Position numbers and translations under genes: made by a program | In this document: one piece after another, positions 6,944 through 13,166 of the stretch | How positions within the stretch are numbered: position 1 is the first letter of the stretch | How the letters are laid out: each line of letters starts with the position of its first letter | Notes under the pieces: generated by a model | What the model saw: the letters and a program-made list of their open reading frames with translations, nothing else | What the model was told of the DNA's origin: nothing | Database searches by the model: none | Source: Microcaldota archaeon | GTDB lineage: Archaea > Micrarchaeota > Micrarchaeia > Norongarragalinales > Norongarragalinaceae | DNA length: 15,254 nucleotides | Reading direction: 5' to 3' | NCBI GenBank assembly: GCA_016214445.1 | Contig: JACROM010000024.1 | Span: 1 to 15,254, forward strand

Positions 6944-7933
6944 TTAGACCGGCTGCTGCTGCGTAACGCAGTGAATGACTCCAAAACCTTCAACAAGTTT
7001 TCTGCAGTCGATTCCTATGACTTTTCTCGTTTTGAAGAACTGCTTGACCACGTCCAAAGCCTCGTCGTCTGTTTTCACGCCGAAAGTAGGCACCAAAACA
7101 GAAGAGTTGCAGATGTAGAAGTTGCAGTAGCTCGCTGGCAGAGGACCGCAAGCCATCTTGAGCGCAGGCGGCGCAGGCAAAGGAACCGCCTCCAAACCGT
7201 GGTCGCGGCAGAAACGCTTCAGGTGGTTGCGGTTGTCCGCCAAAGCCCTGTAGTTGGGGTCTTTGTCATCGTAAGTCATCGCGTGCAGCACTGTTTTGCG
7301 GTTGACGAAACGCGCCAAATCGTCAACATGTCCGTCGGTGTCATCGCCCTGGATGCCTTCGCCCAGCCAAAGAACTTGCTCGAAACCTAATTTTGCTTTA
7401 AGCCTCGCTTCAATCTGCTCCTTGGTCATTTTGGGGTTCCGGTTCCTGTTCAGCAGACACTGTTCCGAAGTCAAACACAACCCTGCCCCGTTCGAGTCAA
7501 TGGAACCTCCTTCAAGCACCATTGCTTCTGGTTCAGGCGGGATGCCCGACAGCTCGGCCACCTTGAGGTTCAGCCCGACGTCCCCAAGAAGGTCGGAATA
7601 CTTTTCGCCCCACGCGTTAAAGCGCCAGCAGGTGGCGGTCAAGTAGGGGTTCTTGACGAAGATCGGGCCGGTGTCGCGCAGCCACACGTCGGCAGTGTCA
7701 AGCTGGTGAATCAAAACGTTGCTAAGCTCGCCCACTCTTGAAACAGCTGCGTTCATGGATTCCTTGTTTACAAGAAGCTGCACTTTCTCTTTTTCCGCTA
7801 TGGCGGAAATCATCTTGACCCATGTTTCCTCTACTGCAGGCAGGTCGTAAAACGTTTCCCGGTTATGCGGCCACGCCAGCCAGGTGGCGTAATGCTGCTC
7901 CCATTCGCCCGGAAAAACAACGGTTGATTTCAT
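6944..7933 (-). CDS. aguA: agmatine deiminase
   Basis: A 329-residue enzyme of the guanidino-group-modifying fold that hydrolyses agmatine to N-carbamoylputrescine and ammonia. Seen: WPHNRETF near residue 21, DVWLRDTGP (82-90), EGGSIDSNG (141-149), CLLNRNRNP (159-167), DGHVDDLARF with catalytic His202, NFYICNSSVLVPTFG (271-285), and the C-terminal HCVTQQQP with nucleophile Cys322. The usual GGGNIHC before the cysteine reads GFGVIHC here, a mild departure. The open frame continues upstream to 8032 inside aguB, but the ATG at 7933 shares its A with the aguB stop (TGATG), a classic coupled start, and begins at the conserved N terminus. With aguB it makes putrescine. The pair resembles bacterial and plant genes and may have been acquired by transfer. 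Confidence 0.92.
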   Translation of the reverse strand: MKSTVVFPGEWEQHYATWLAWPHNRETFYDLPAVEETWVKMISAIAEKEKVQLLVNKESMNAAVSRVGELSNVLIHQLDTADVWLRDTGPIFVKNPYLTATCWRFNAWGEKYSDLLGDVGLNLKVAELSGIPPEPEAMVLEGGSIDSNGAGLCLTSEQCLLNRNRNPKMTKEQIEARLKAKLGFEQVLWLGEGIQGDDTDGHVDDLARFVNRKTVLHAMTYDDKDPNYRALADNRNHLKRFCRDHGLEAVPLPAPPALKMACGPLPASYCNFYICNSSVLVPTFGVKTDDEALDVVKQFFKTRKVIGIDCRKLVEGFGVIHCVTQQQPV

Positions 7934-8790
7934 CACACGAACCTCTTCAGGAGCGGATGGTAGGTGTCTATTCTCCTGTCGCGCAGGAAAGGCCAACCCT
8001 GGCGTTGTTGCTCGATTTCCTTCAGGTCGCATTCCGCAAACAAAATTTCTTCCTTTTCGCCTCCTTCAACCAGAATTTTCCCGGAAGGAGCGACCGCAAT
8101 AGAAGCGCCCCAGAACTTGAGGTCGTCTTCAACACCTACTCGGTTGGCTGCTGCAACGAAAACCCCGTTGGCTATGGCGTGCGACTGGTGCATAGCTATC
8201 CACGCTTCCCTCTGAGTTTTCGCGATTTCTTTCGGCTCGTTCTTGTGCCAGCCGATTGCAGTAGGGTAGAAGATGAACTGCGCGCCTTTCAGGGCAACGG
8301 CCCTCGCGGCTTCAGGGTACCATTGGTCCCAGCAGATCAGCACGCCGATTTTCCCGTAAGGAGAGTCAACAACCACATAGCCGAGGTCCCCTTCGGCGAA
8401 AAAGTATTTCTCGGAAAAAGAATGCGCGTCCTGCGGGATGTGAAGCTTCCTGTAATGGCCGACCTGTTCCCCCTTGTCGCTCAACACTACAACCGAATTG
8501 TAGTACAACCCCTGCGTTTTCTTCTCGAACAACGGAACAATCAGGTAGACCTTGTTTTTCTTGGCCACTTGCGCCATTGCATTGGTCGTTGGGCCGGGAA
8601 TAGTTTCCGCGTAACCAAAGTCCGCCTGCTCAGTCCGCTGGGGAAAGTAGTGGGTGTTGAAAAGCTCCTGCAGGCACACTATCTTCGCGCCCTGCTTTGC
8701 TGCTTTCTCCACCAACTTTATTGTCCGGCCGACGTTGTCTTTTACTCCGCCCGAAGCGGTTGTCTGGATCAACGCTATCTTGGTTTTCAT
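7933..8790 (-). CDS. aguB: N-carbamoylputrescine amidohydrolase
   Basis: A 285-residue nitrilase-superfamily amidase that releases CO2 and ammonia from N-carbamoylputrescine to give putrescine. The catalytic triad is visible: Glu42 in LQELF, Lys115 in YRKLHIP, and Cys153 in ICWDQWYPEAAR. The motifs RDRRIDTY and HPL near the C terminus are typical of AguB. A GTG at 8799 would add three residues, but the ATG at 8790 starts the conserved MKTKIALIQ strand and lies 22 bases from a TATA-like CTTATTCA at 8812-8819. The gene runs directly into aguA with a one-base overlap. It lies 49 bases after the uL16 stop and appears to have its own promoter. Confidence 0.93.
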   Translation of the reverse strand: MKTKIALIQTTASGGVKDNVGRTIKLVEKAAKQGAKIVCLQELFNTHYFPQRTEQADFGYAETIPGPTTNAMAQVAKKNKVYLIVPLFEKKTQGLYYNSVVVLSDKGEQVGHYRKLHIPQDAHSFSEKYFFAEGDLGYVVVDSPYGKIGVLICWDQWYPEAARAVALKGAQFIFYPTAIGWHKNEPKEIAKTQREAWIAMHQSHAIANGVFVAAANRVGVEDDLKFWGASIAVAPSGKILVEGGEKEEILFAECDLKEIEQQRQGWPFLRDRRIDTYHPLLKRFV

Positions 8791-8811
8791 AAGTTTCACT
8801 AATCATCTGCG

Positions 8812-8819
8812 TGAATAAG
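8812..8819 (-). promoter_or_regulatory. weak TATA-like box for aguBA
   Basis: The minus strand reads TCTTATTCAC, 22 bases before the ATG at 8790. It is weaker than the other boxes, so read-through from the ribosomal gene is also possible. Confidence 0.35.
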
Positions 8820-8839
8820 AGCGTTTCGGAAAAGGAAAA

Positions 8840-9559
8840 TCACTTTTTCTTTTCTTCCTTTTTCTCAGTCTTGCCTTCTGCTTTTGCTTCAGACGGCGCT
8901 TCCTTCTTCTCTCCTGCAGCAGGAGCTTCGCCTTCCTTCGGCGCCTCCTTGATTTCAGCTGCAGCAGCTGGCTTGACTTCTTCGGCCTTCTTCTTCATGG
9001 TCACCACCTTGCCGCGCCTAGCTATGTTCGCAGCGTCCTTGGTGATGTCCTTTACAATAAGAGAGAAGGTGCCTGAAAGCTTGAGCTTGGCGCGCGTTAC
9101 CGCGCTTTTTACGTTCGCGGTGTCGGCCTTGTTGAAAAGAACGCGGAATACGGTTGTGCCTTTCCTTACTCGTGCCATCCTGCCCTTGGGCTTGCCGAAC
9201 GCCTTTTTCATTCCCTTGGAGATACGGTCGGCTCCTGCCACTCCCAACGCAGAGTGTTCGCGTATTACGAGGTGCGGGTAAACCATGATCTGGAAGAAGT
9301 AACGGTCAAGAAGGTGTTTTTCGAGGAACTTGTTCGCTGCCTGCCTAGCAGCCTCGACCGCGTTGTCGCGTATCTGGATGTCGTTCACTGCCACAAGGTC
9401 GAGCTCGCACTCGTAATACTGGAGAGTGCCCATGTTGAACTGCCTGACACGCACATTAGGAGCTCCCTTCACGTAGCTCTTGCGGGGCTTCTTCTGCGAA
9501 ATGCGCGCCCAAGGCGGGCCTCTCAGTTCCCTTATTGTCCTGGCAGGACGTAATCCCAT
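8840..9559 (-). CDS. rpl10e: large-subunit ribosomal protein uL16 (L10e) with a long charged C-terminal tail
   Basis: A 239-residue ribosomal protein; archaeal L10e is usually about 170-180. The core starts MGLRPARTIRELRG and contains FNMGTLQYYECELDL, IRDNAVEAARQAANKFL, YPHLVIREHSALGVAGADR and ISKGMKKAFGKPKGRMARV, all typical of the tRNA-proximal 50S protein. From about residue 178 the sequence becomes a low-complexity Ala/Glu/Lys/Pro tail of about 60 residues ending KKEEKKK. No stop or frame change separates core and tail. Unlike most neighbours, the gene has a 5' leader with a strong Shine-Dalgarno site (9564-9573), consistent with high translation. Its Box A is probably the palindromic one at 9613-9621, shared with marC. 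Confidence 0.95.
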   Translation of the reverse strand: MGLRPARTIRELRGPPWARISQKKPRKSYVKGAPNVRVRQFNMGTLQYYECELDLVAVNDIQIRDNAVEAARQAANKFLEKHLLDRYFFQIMVYPHLVIREHSALGVAGADRISKGMKKAFGKPKGRMARVRKGTTVFRVLFNKADTANVKSAVTRAKLKLSGTFSLIVKDITKDAANIARRGKVVTMKKKAEEVKPAAAAEIKEAPKEGEAPAAGEKKEAPSEAKAEGKTEKKEEKKK

Positions 9560-9563
9560 TCCT

Positions 9564-9573
9564 GATAACCTCT
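9564..9573 (-). promoter_or_regulatory. strong ribosome binding site for uL16
   Basis: The minus strand reads AGAGGTTATC four bases before the ATG at 9559, close to the archaeal consensus GGAGGTGATC. It is the clearest Shine-Dalgarno motif in the window, and the gene is one of the few with a leader. Confidence 0.65.
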
Positions 9574-9612
9574 AAAGACTTCAAAACGAGCGGAACTGTT
9601 ATTGCAACGGGT

Positions 9613-9621
9613 AATTTAAAA
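9613..9621. promoter_or_regulatory. shared divergent Box A for marC (plus) and uL16 (minus)
   Basis: AATTTAAAA is near-palindromic. On the plus strand it ends 23 bases before the marC ATG at 9645. On the minus strand it would place a start near 9590 and leave a leader of about 30 bases before uL16. Confidence 0.5.
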
Positions 9622-9644
9622 GCATTTGCTTCTTTAACACAACA

Positions 9645-10223
9645 ATGAGCCCGCTTGAGTCGTTCGGTTACGCATTCATAACGCTGTTCGTCATACTGGA
9701 CCCGTTCGCGTCCATACCGCCGTTCCTCACGCTCACCGCAAAACTATCGGAGAAGCACAGGAAATCCATAGCAACAAAAGCCTCGCTCATAGCAGGAGTG
9801 CTCGCGCTATTGTTCCTTCTTACGGGCATAAGCCTCCTTGAACTGATGGGCATCTCTCTCGCTTCCTTCAAGGTCGCCGGAGGAATAGTGCTCGGCATAA
9901 TGGGGCTTGAGACAGTACTGGGAATCTCCTTCTACAAGGATAAAAAAGAGGACATGGACAGCATAGCAGTCCTCATAGCGACCCCGCTCCTTACTGGCCC
10001 GGGAGTGATAACGAGCGTCATAGTTCTCACAGGCGAAGTCGGAATGTTGTTTACCGGAGCAGCTGCGTTCTTCGCGCTGTTCCTCGCGTGGATAATACTC
10101 TTCAACGCGCACGTCTTGAGAAAAGTTGCGGGCGACCGGGTAATAGGCATCTTTTCGAAGATAATGGGCCTAGTTCTTTTGGCACTGGCAATACAGTTCA
10201 TAAAAACAGGAATACTAGGTTGA
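9645..10223 (+). CDS. MarC/UPF0056 family integral membrane protein
   Basis: A 192-residue polytopic membrane protein with about six hydrophobic helices. The opening FGYAFITLFVILDPFASIPP matches the conserved MarC N terminus (LFxIxDPxGxxP), and the second half begins IATPLLTGPGVITSVIVLTG, the internally repeated family motif (PLxxGPGxI). MarC proteins were once tied to multiple antibiotic resistance, but their substrate is unknown. The length is normal. A Box A at 9613-9621 supports the ATG at 9645. The gene converges on ttuA and overlaps it by nine bases at the 3' end, so the two transcripts may be antisense to each other there. Confidence 0.9.
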   Translation: MSPLESFGYAFITLFVILDPFASIPPFLTLTAKLSEKHRKSIATKASLIAGVLALLFLLTGISLLELMGISLASFKVAGGIVLGIMGLETVLGISFYKDKKEDMDSIAVLIATPLLTGPGVITSVIVLTGEVGMLFTGAAAFFALFLAWIILFNAHVLRKVAGDRVIGIFSKIMGLVLLALAIQFIKTGILG

Positions 10224-11150
10224 ACCAAGGGACTCCAGCAGAACGCACTTCCTGCATTTTGTGGAAGAGGAGTGCTCCCCACATTTGGAGCATTTCGCCG
10301 CAGTCCTCTGTTCCTTCGGCGGCTTCGGAACAAGCTTCTTGAGCCCGAGGAAATACTGGAGCACGTTGAACTTGGTGCCGGGGTGCCCTTTTTCCAGCTC
10401 GTTGAGGAACTTCTTCGCTTCACCACGGAACGCCTCGTTAGAATACGGGCAGTGACACGAGTAAAACGGCAAACCATTCAGGGCGGAATAAAGCGCGCAG
10501 TCGCGCTCGAGGTTGAAAACAAGAGGCTTTATGCGCAGGACAAAATTCTCCTGCTCCGCGACGCCCGAAACCACTCCGAACCGCTGGAACCCGAACAAGT
10601 CGCCGCGAAGGGCGTTCATGATGAAAGTCTGCGCCACGTCATCCGCGTTGTGGCCTATTGCCAGCTTGTCCGCTCCGAGCTTCCTAGCGGTAATGTTCAA
10701 CGCGTCCCTGCGGAGAACGCCGCAGGCGGTGCAGGCGCCGAACTGCAAATGCTTTCTGTTCCTCTTGCGCAGGATCTGGTCAAGGGAAAAACCATACAGC
10801 TTCCTGTACGAAACCTTCGTCAGCTTCAAGCCGAGTTTCCTGCACAACTTTTCCGCTGACTTTGCTGCCTTTTCCCTGTAACCCTTTATTCCCTCGTCAA
10901 CGAGAATGGGTTTTACTTTGAAGCCTATCTTCTTGCCTATCTTCCAGAGGACGTAAAGCAAGGCAGCGCTGTCCTTGCCTCCTGAAACGCCTACAGCGAT
11001 TGTCTCTCCCCGCTTGAAGAGTTTGAACTCGCGGTTCGCCCGCCACACCCGCTTCTCGAACATGACCAAGAAGTGTTTCTTGCACATGTCCACGCCCGCG
11101 TAGGGAAGTCGCACTACGGCGTTGTTCCTGCAACTGCAGCACTTGGGCAT
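10215..11150 (-). CDS. ttuA: tRNA 2-thiouridine synthase, TtuA/Ncs6 (CTU1) family
   Basis: A 311-residue N-type PP-loop enzyme expected to thiolate uridine in tRNA (U54 in TtuA, or U34 in Ncs6/CTU1), adenylating the base before sulfur insertion. An N-terminal zinc motif has CxxC around residues 4-7 and CxxH at 23-26. The PP-loop SGGKDS is at 56-61. Cys140 and Cys143 (GACTACG) with Cys232/Cys234 (SCHCPY) match the iron-sulfur cluster site of TtuA. A C-terminal zinc finger has CxxC at 287-290 and 299-302. The frame could start at a TTG (11168), but the ATG at 11150 begins directly before the zinc motif and lies 23 bases from the Box A at 11174-11182. The sulfur donor is usually a ubiquitin-like carrier; a candidate lies at 12850-13065. 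Confidence 0.9.
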   Translation of the reverse strand: MPKCCSCRNNAVVRLPYAGVDMCKKHFLVMFEKRVWRANREFKLFKRGETIAVGVSGGKDSAALLYVLWKIGKKIGFKVKPILVDEGIKGYREKAAKSAEKLCRKLGLKLTKVSYRKLYGFSLDQILRKRNRKHLQFGACTACGVLRRDALNITARKLGADKLAIGHNADDVAQTFIMNALRGDLFGFQRFGVVSGVAEQENFVLRIKPLVFNLERDCALYSALNGLPFYSCHCPYSNEAFRGEAKKFLNELEKGHPGTKFNVLQYFLGLKKLVPKPPKEQRTAAKCSKCGEHSSSTKCRKCVLLESLGST

Positions 11151-11173
11151 GACAAGGAAAAAGGACAAACGAG

Positions 11174-11182
11174 GTTTTTAAT
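11174..11182. promoter_or_regulatory. shared divergent Box A for ttuA (minus) and the DedA gene (plus)
   Basis: GTTTTTAAT lies 23 bases from the ttuA ATG (11150) on one side and 22 bases from the DedA ATG (11205) on the other. Only 54 bases separate the two start codons, so one AT-rich element probably serves both leaderless transcripts. Confidence 0.55.
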
Positions 11183-11204
11183 CCGGCAGTCCCTTACATT
11201 GTCC

Positions 11205-11795
11205 ATGCCGTTCCTGGAACAAATTGAGGAATTCTTCCTTTCAAACGCCGTAGCCTGGATACACTCCTTCGGCGGCCTGGGGATATTGTTCGGCATGTTC
11301 CTCGAGTCGTCCATAGTTCCGATACCCTCCGAAGCAGTGCTCGTCACAGCAGGAGCAGTAGGCTTCCGCCCGTGGGAAGTAGCTTTTTGGGGCACGATTG
11401 GTTCCACTCTCGGCGCGATAGTAGGCTACTACATCGGAAAGAAAGGCGGCAGGCCGGTAGTTGATAAAGTGGGCCCCTACTTGTTCATAACGAACGAGAA
11501 AGTTCTCAAGGCTGAAAAATACTTCAAGAAATACGACGGAGCAGCAGTGCTCGTCTCAAGGCTCATACCGTTCATTCCGTTCAAGGTGTTTTCCATAACT
11601 GCCGGAATACTAAAGTTCGACCTCAAGACCTTCATAACTTTCACTTTCATCGGAACAATCCCCCGAGCTTTTGTGCTCGCGTGGATAGGCACGGAAATAG
11701 TAAAGTACAGGGAAACAGCGCTCATAATAATAGGCGCGCTGGTTTTGGTTGCAATAACCGCATATTATTTGAACAAACGCTACAAGTGGTTCTAA
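11205..11795 (+). CDS. DedA family membrane protein (SNARE-associated/VTT domain)
   Basis: A 196-residue integral membrane protein. It shows the DedA features GMFLESSIVPIPSEAVL (about residues 30-46), a GTIGSTLGAIVGYYIGKKGG stretch, and the conserved FxxxxxxxxxSRLIPFIPFKVFSITAG segment with the SR-IP signature near residue 125. It ends in a hydrophobic helix and a basic tail. DedA proteins are thought to act as lipid scramblases or transporters needed for membrane homeostasis. The open frame extends upstream to 11073 within ttuA, but the ATG at 11205 is placed by the Box A at 11174-11182. The Nudix gene follows after a single base, so they form an operon. Confidence 0.9.
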   Translation: MPFLEQIEEFFLSNAVAWIHSFGGLGILFGMFLESSIVPIPSEAVLVTAGAVGFRPWEVAFWGTIGSTLGAIVGYYIGKKGGRPVVDKVGPYLFITNEKVLKAEKYFKKYDGAAVLVSRLIPFIPFKVFSITAGILKFDLKTFITFTFIGTIPRAFVLAWIGTEIVKYRETALIIIGALVLVAITAYYLNKRYKWF

Positions 11796-11796
11796 C

Positions 11797-12216
11797 ATGG
11801 TTGAAAACAGAACCAGCATCGGAGTAATCCTCTTCAGGGAAACCGAAGGGAAAAGACTTTATCTTCTATTGCACTACGCTGCCGGGCACTGGGATTTCCC
11901 GAAAGGAGGCGCGGAAACATGTGAAGAGGAGGAGGAGACGCTGCGGCGCGAGCTGGGTGAGGAAACCGGAATACGCTTGGTTGATTTGGTTCCGGGATTC
12001 GGGGAAAGCTTCGCGTACTTTTTCAGGGAGAAAGGCCAGCTCATACGCAAGACCGTTTTCTTCTACCTCGGGAAAACCACCCAAAGCGAAGTCAAGTTGT
12101 CGTTCGAGCACATCGGCTCCGAGTGGCTGGAATACAGGCCCGCAATAGAACGCTTAACGCACAAGAACGCCAAACAACTTTTGGAAAAAGCGGAAAAGTT
12201 TCTCGGTCGAGTATAA
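11797..12216 (+). CDS. Nudix hydrolase, similar to diadenosine tetraphosphate (Ap4A) hydrolases
   Basis: A 139-residue Nudix enzyme that would hydrolyse a nucleoside diphosphate linked to another group. The Nudix box is complete at about residues 37-59 (GGAETCEEEEETLRRELGEETGI), with the RExxEE metal-binding core. Upstream HWDFPKG and the small size suggest the asymmetric Ap4A hydrolase or NTP-cleaning branch, but the substrate cannot be fixed from sequence. The ATG is one base after the DedA stop (TAACATG), which indicates co-transcription and probable translational coupling. The last helix ends FLGRV. A run of A's and then the low-GC toxin-antitoxin region follow. Confidence 0.9.
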   Translation: MVENRTSIGVILFRETEGKRLYLLLHYAAGHWDFPKGGAETCEEEEETLRRELGEETGIRLVDLVPGFGESFAYFFREKGQLIRKTVFFYLGKTTQSEVKLSFEHIGSEWLEYRPAIERLTHKNAKQLLEKAEKFLGRV

Positions 12217-12273
12217 AAAAAGTTTCCCCAAGGTTCTTATCCCGATTTTGCGACCCTACTTCTGGAAAGCAAA

Positions 12274-12313
12274 GTGTTATTAAGTAAACACGAGGTATAT
12301 ACATGAGATATAC
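12274..12313 (+). promoter_or_regulatory. Box A with two inverted repeats before the toxin-antitoxin pair
   Basis: TTATTAAG (12277-12284) is a Box A ending 18 bases before the ATG at 12303. It lies within an inverted repeat, GTGTT (12274-12278) and AACAC (12287-12291). A second perfect inverted repeat, GTATAT (12295-12300) and ATATAC (12308-12313), is centred on the start codon. These are good candidates for autoregulatory binding by the AbrB-type antitoxin. Confidence 0.5.
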
Positions 12314-12509
12314 GTTTACAAGACACGCCAGACAACGCATGCGGAAGCGCGGCATAAACACTAAGGAAATAAAAACAATCGTAGGAAAAGGACAAAAATG
12401 GTTTTGCCACCGAGACCAGCTTTGGCACGCAAAAATGTTGGGAATCGAAGTGGTATTTGTAAAGGAAAAAGGGATGATCGTTGTCGTAACCTGTTTTCAC
12501 GAAAGGTAG
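12303..12509 (+). CDS. DUF4258 domain protein, probable toxin
   Basis: A 68-residue protein starting MRYTFTRHARQRMRKRGI, the hallmark of DUF4258 (a His near the start, then HAxxRMxxRGI), followed by EIKTIVGKGQKWF and IEVVFVKEKGMIVVVTCFHER. DUF4258 proteins are small RelE/BrnT-like presumed toxins often encoded beside a YgiT-type zinc-finger antitoxin, which is what follows after six bases. The likely activity is RNA cleavage, but this is inferred from the family. By eye this pair is near 40% G+C against well over 50% in flanking genes, suggesting acquisition. The gene lies between the Nudix operon and the convergent ThiS-like gene. Confidence 0.8.
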   Translation: MRYTFTRHARQRMRKRGINTKEIKTIVGKGQKWFCHRDQLWHAKMLGIEVVFVKEKGMIVVVTCFHER

Positions 12510-12515
12510 ATTCAA

Positions 12516-12845
12516 ATGAACTGTATTTTTTGTAGAGGAGCAACAAAAAAAGCCAAAGTCGACGTAGTAGAAGTAGGCGTAAACCTAGGGAAGTTTGATG
12601 CGCAAGTATGCACAAAATGCGGAGAACACTACTATTCGGAAACAGTCGTAAACCAAATTCAAAAGAAAGAAAAAGAAGCGGGAATCTGGGGTTTGGAAGC
12701 TAAAACAGAAGTATCGCAATACGGCAACTCCCTTGCGATAAGGGTGAAAAAGAAGCTAGCAGACTTCCTGAAGCTAAAGAAAGGCACACAAGTAGAAATA
12801 AAACTAGTTGAACCAAAAAAAATTTTAGTGGAAGTAATCGGCTGA
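12516..12845 (+). CDS. antitoxin-like fusion: YgiT-type zinc finger plus AbrB/MazE DNA-binding domain
   Basis: A 109-residue protein with two parts. Residues 1-45 hold a zinc-finger pattern, CxxC at Cys3/Cys6 and Cys32/Cys35 in VCTKCGEHYYSE, as in the YgiT/MqsA N-terminal domain. Residues about 62-109 form an AbrB/MazE swapped-hairpin domain (SQYGNSLAIRVKKKLADFLK, then KKGTQVEIKLVEPKKILVEV). In MqsA the zinc domain binds the toxin and a helix-turn-helix binds DNA; here the DNA reader appears to be AbrB-type instead. It follows the DUF4258 gene by six bases, toxin first. It probably neutralises that protein and represses the operon. Its stop lies four bases before the stop of the convergent ThiS-like gene. 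Confidence 0.82.
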   Translation: MNCIFCRGATKKAKVDVVEVGVNLGKFDAQVCTKCGEHYYSETVVNQIQKKEKEAGIWGLEAKTEVSQYGNSLAIRVKKKLADFLKLKKGTQVEIKLVEPKKILVEVIG

Positions 12846-12849
12846 AAAC

Positions 12850-13065
12850 CTATCCGAGCTTCCGTTTGGTGCAACCGGCAATGTCTATGACTTCCACGAC
12901 ATCGCCTTCCTTCAGTTCAGAGGAAGGATGGGCGACTTTCCCGTTCAAAGATATTATGGAAAGGTCGGGGTCGAGCTTCATTCCCGAAACCAGCTTTTCG
13001 ACAGTAGCGGCCTTTCCTACCGCAACCATCCTCTTTTCCTTTCCGCAAACCAGCTTTACTTTCAT
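12850..13065 (-). CDS. MoaD/ThiS-like ubiquitin-fold protein without a terminal Gly-Gly
   Basis: A 71-residue beta-grasp protein: MKVKLV strand, TVEKLVSGMKLDPD helix, IISLNGKVAHPSSELKEGDVV, then VEVIDIAGC. This is the MoaD/ThiS/SAMP layout. True sulfur carriers end in Gly-Gly, which is adenylated and thiocarboxylated. Here the place of Gly-Gly is taken by Ala-Gly-Cys followed by TKRKLG, so it may have lost the role, need trimming, or use the cysteine. The open frame extends upstream to a TTG at 13086, but the ATG at 13065 begins the first strand and is 25 bases from a Box A at 13091-13097. If active it could serve TtuA, encoded about 1.7 kb away. Confidence 0.72.
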   Translation of the reverse strand: MKVKLVCGKEKRMVAVGKAATVEKLVSGMKLDPDLSIISLNGKVAHPSSELKEGDVVEVIDIAGCTKRKLG

Positions 13066-13090
13066 CCCAGTAACGATGTGGAACAAAGCA

Positions 13091-13097
13091 TTTAAAA
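13091..13097 (-). promoter_or_regulatory. Box A for the ThiS-like gene
   Basis: The minus strand reads CTTTTAAATG, 25 bases before the ATG at 13065. Confidence 0.5.
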
Positions 13098-13136
13098 GCG
13101 CACGGAAGCAAAAAAGAAAAAGAAGCTAAAGAACCG

Positions 13137-13144
13137 AATTTTAG
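13137..13144 (+). promoter_or_regulatory. Box A for L15e
   Basis: GAATTTTAGC ends 22 bases before the ATG at 13167. A GGTG at 13153-13156 could act as a weak ribosome site if the transcript has a leader. Confidence 0.4.
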
Positions 13145-13166
13145 CATTTCAAGGTGTTCAGAACAT

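Noticed and set aside
7822..8802. A 326-codon plus-strand frame opposite aguB and the start of aguA
   Set aside because: It mirrors two certain enzymes, has no recognisable domain, and is explained by G/C-rich third positions.
12217..12273. A-run after the Nudix stop as a terminator
   Set aside because: On the plus strand it is A-rich rather than T-rich, and no stem precedes it.
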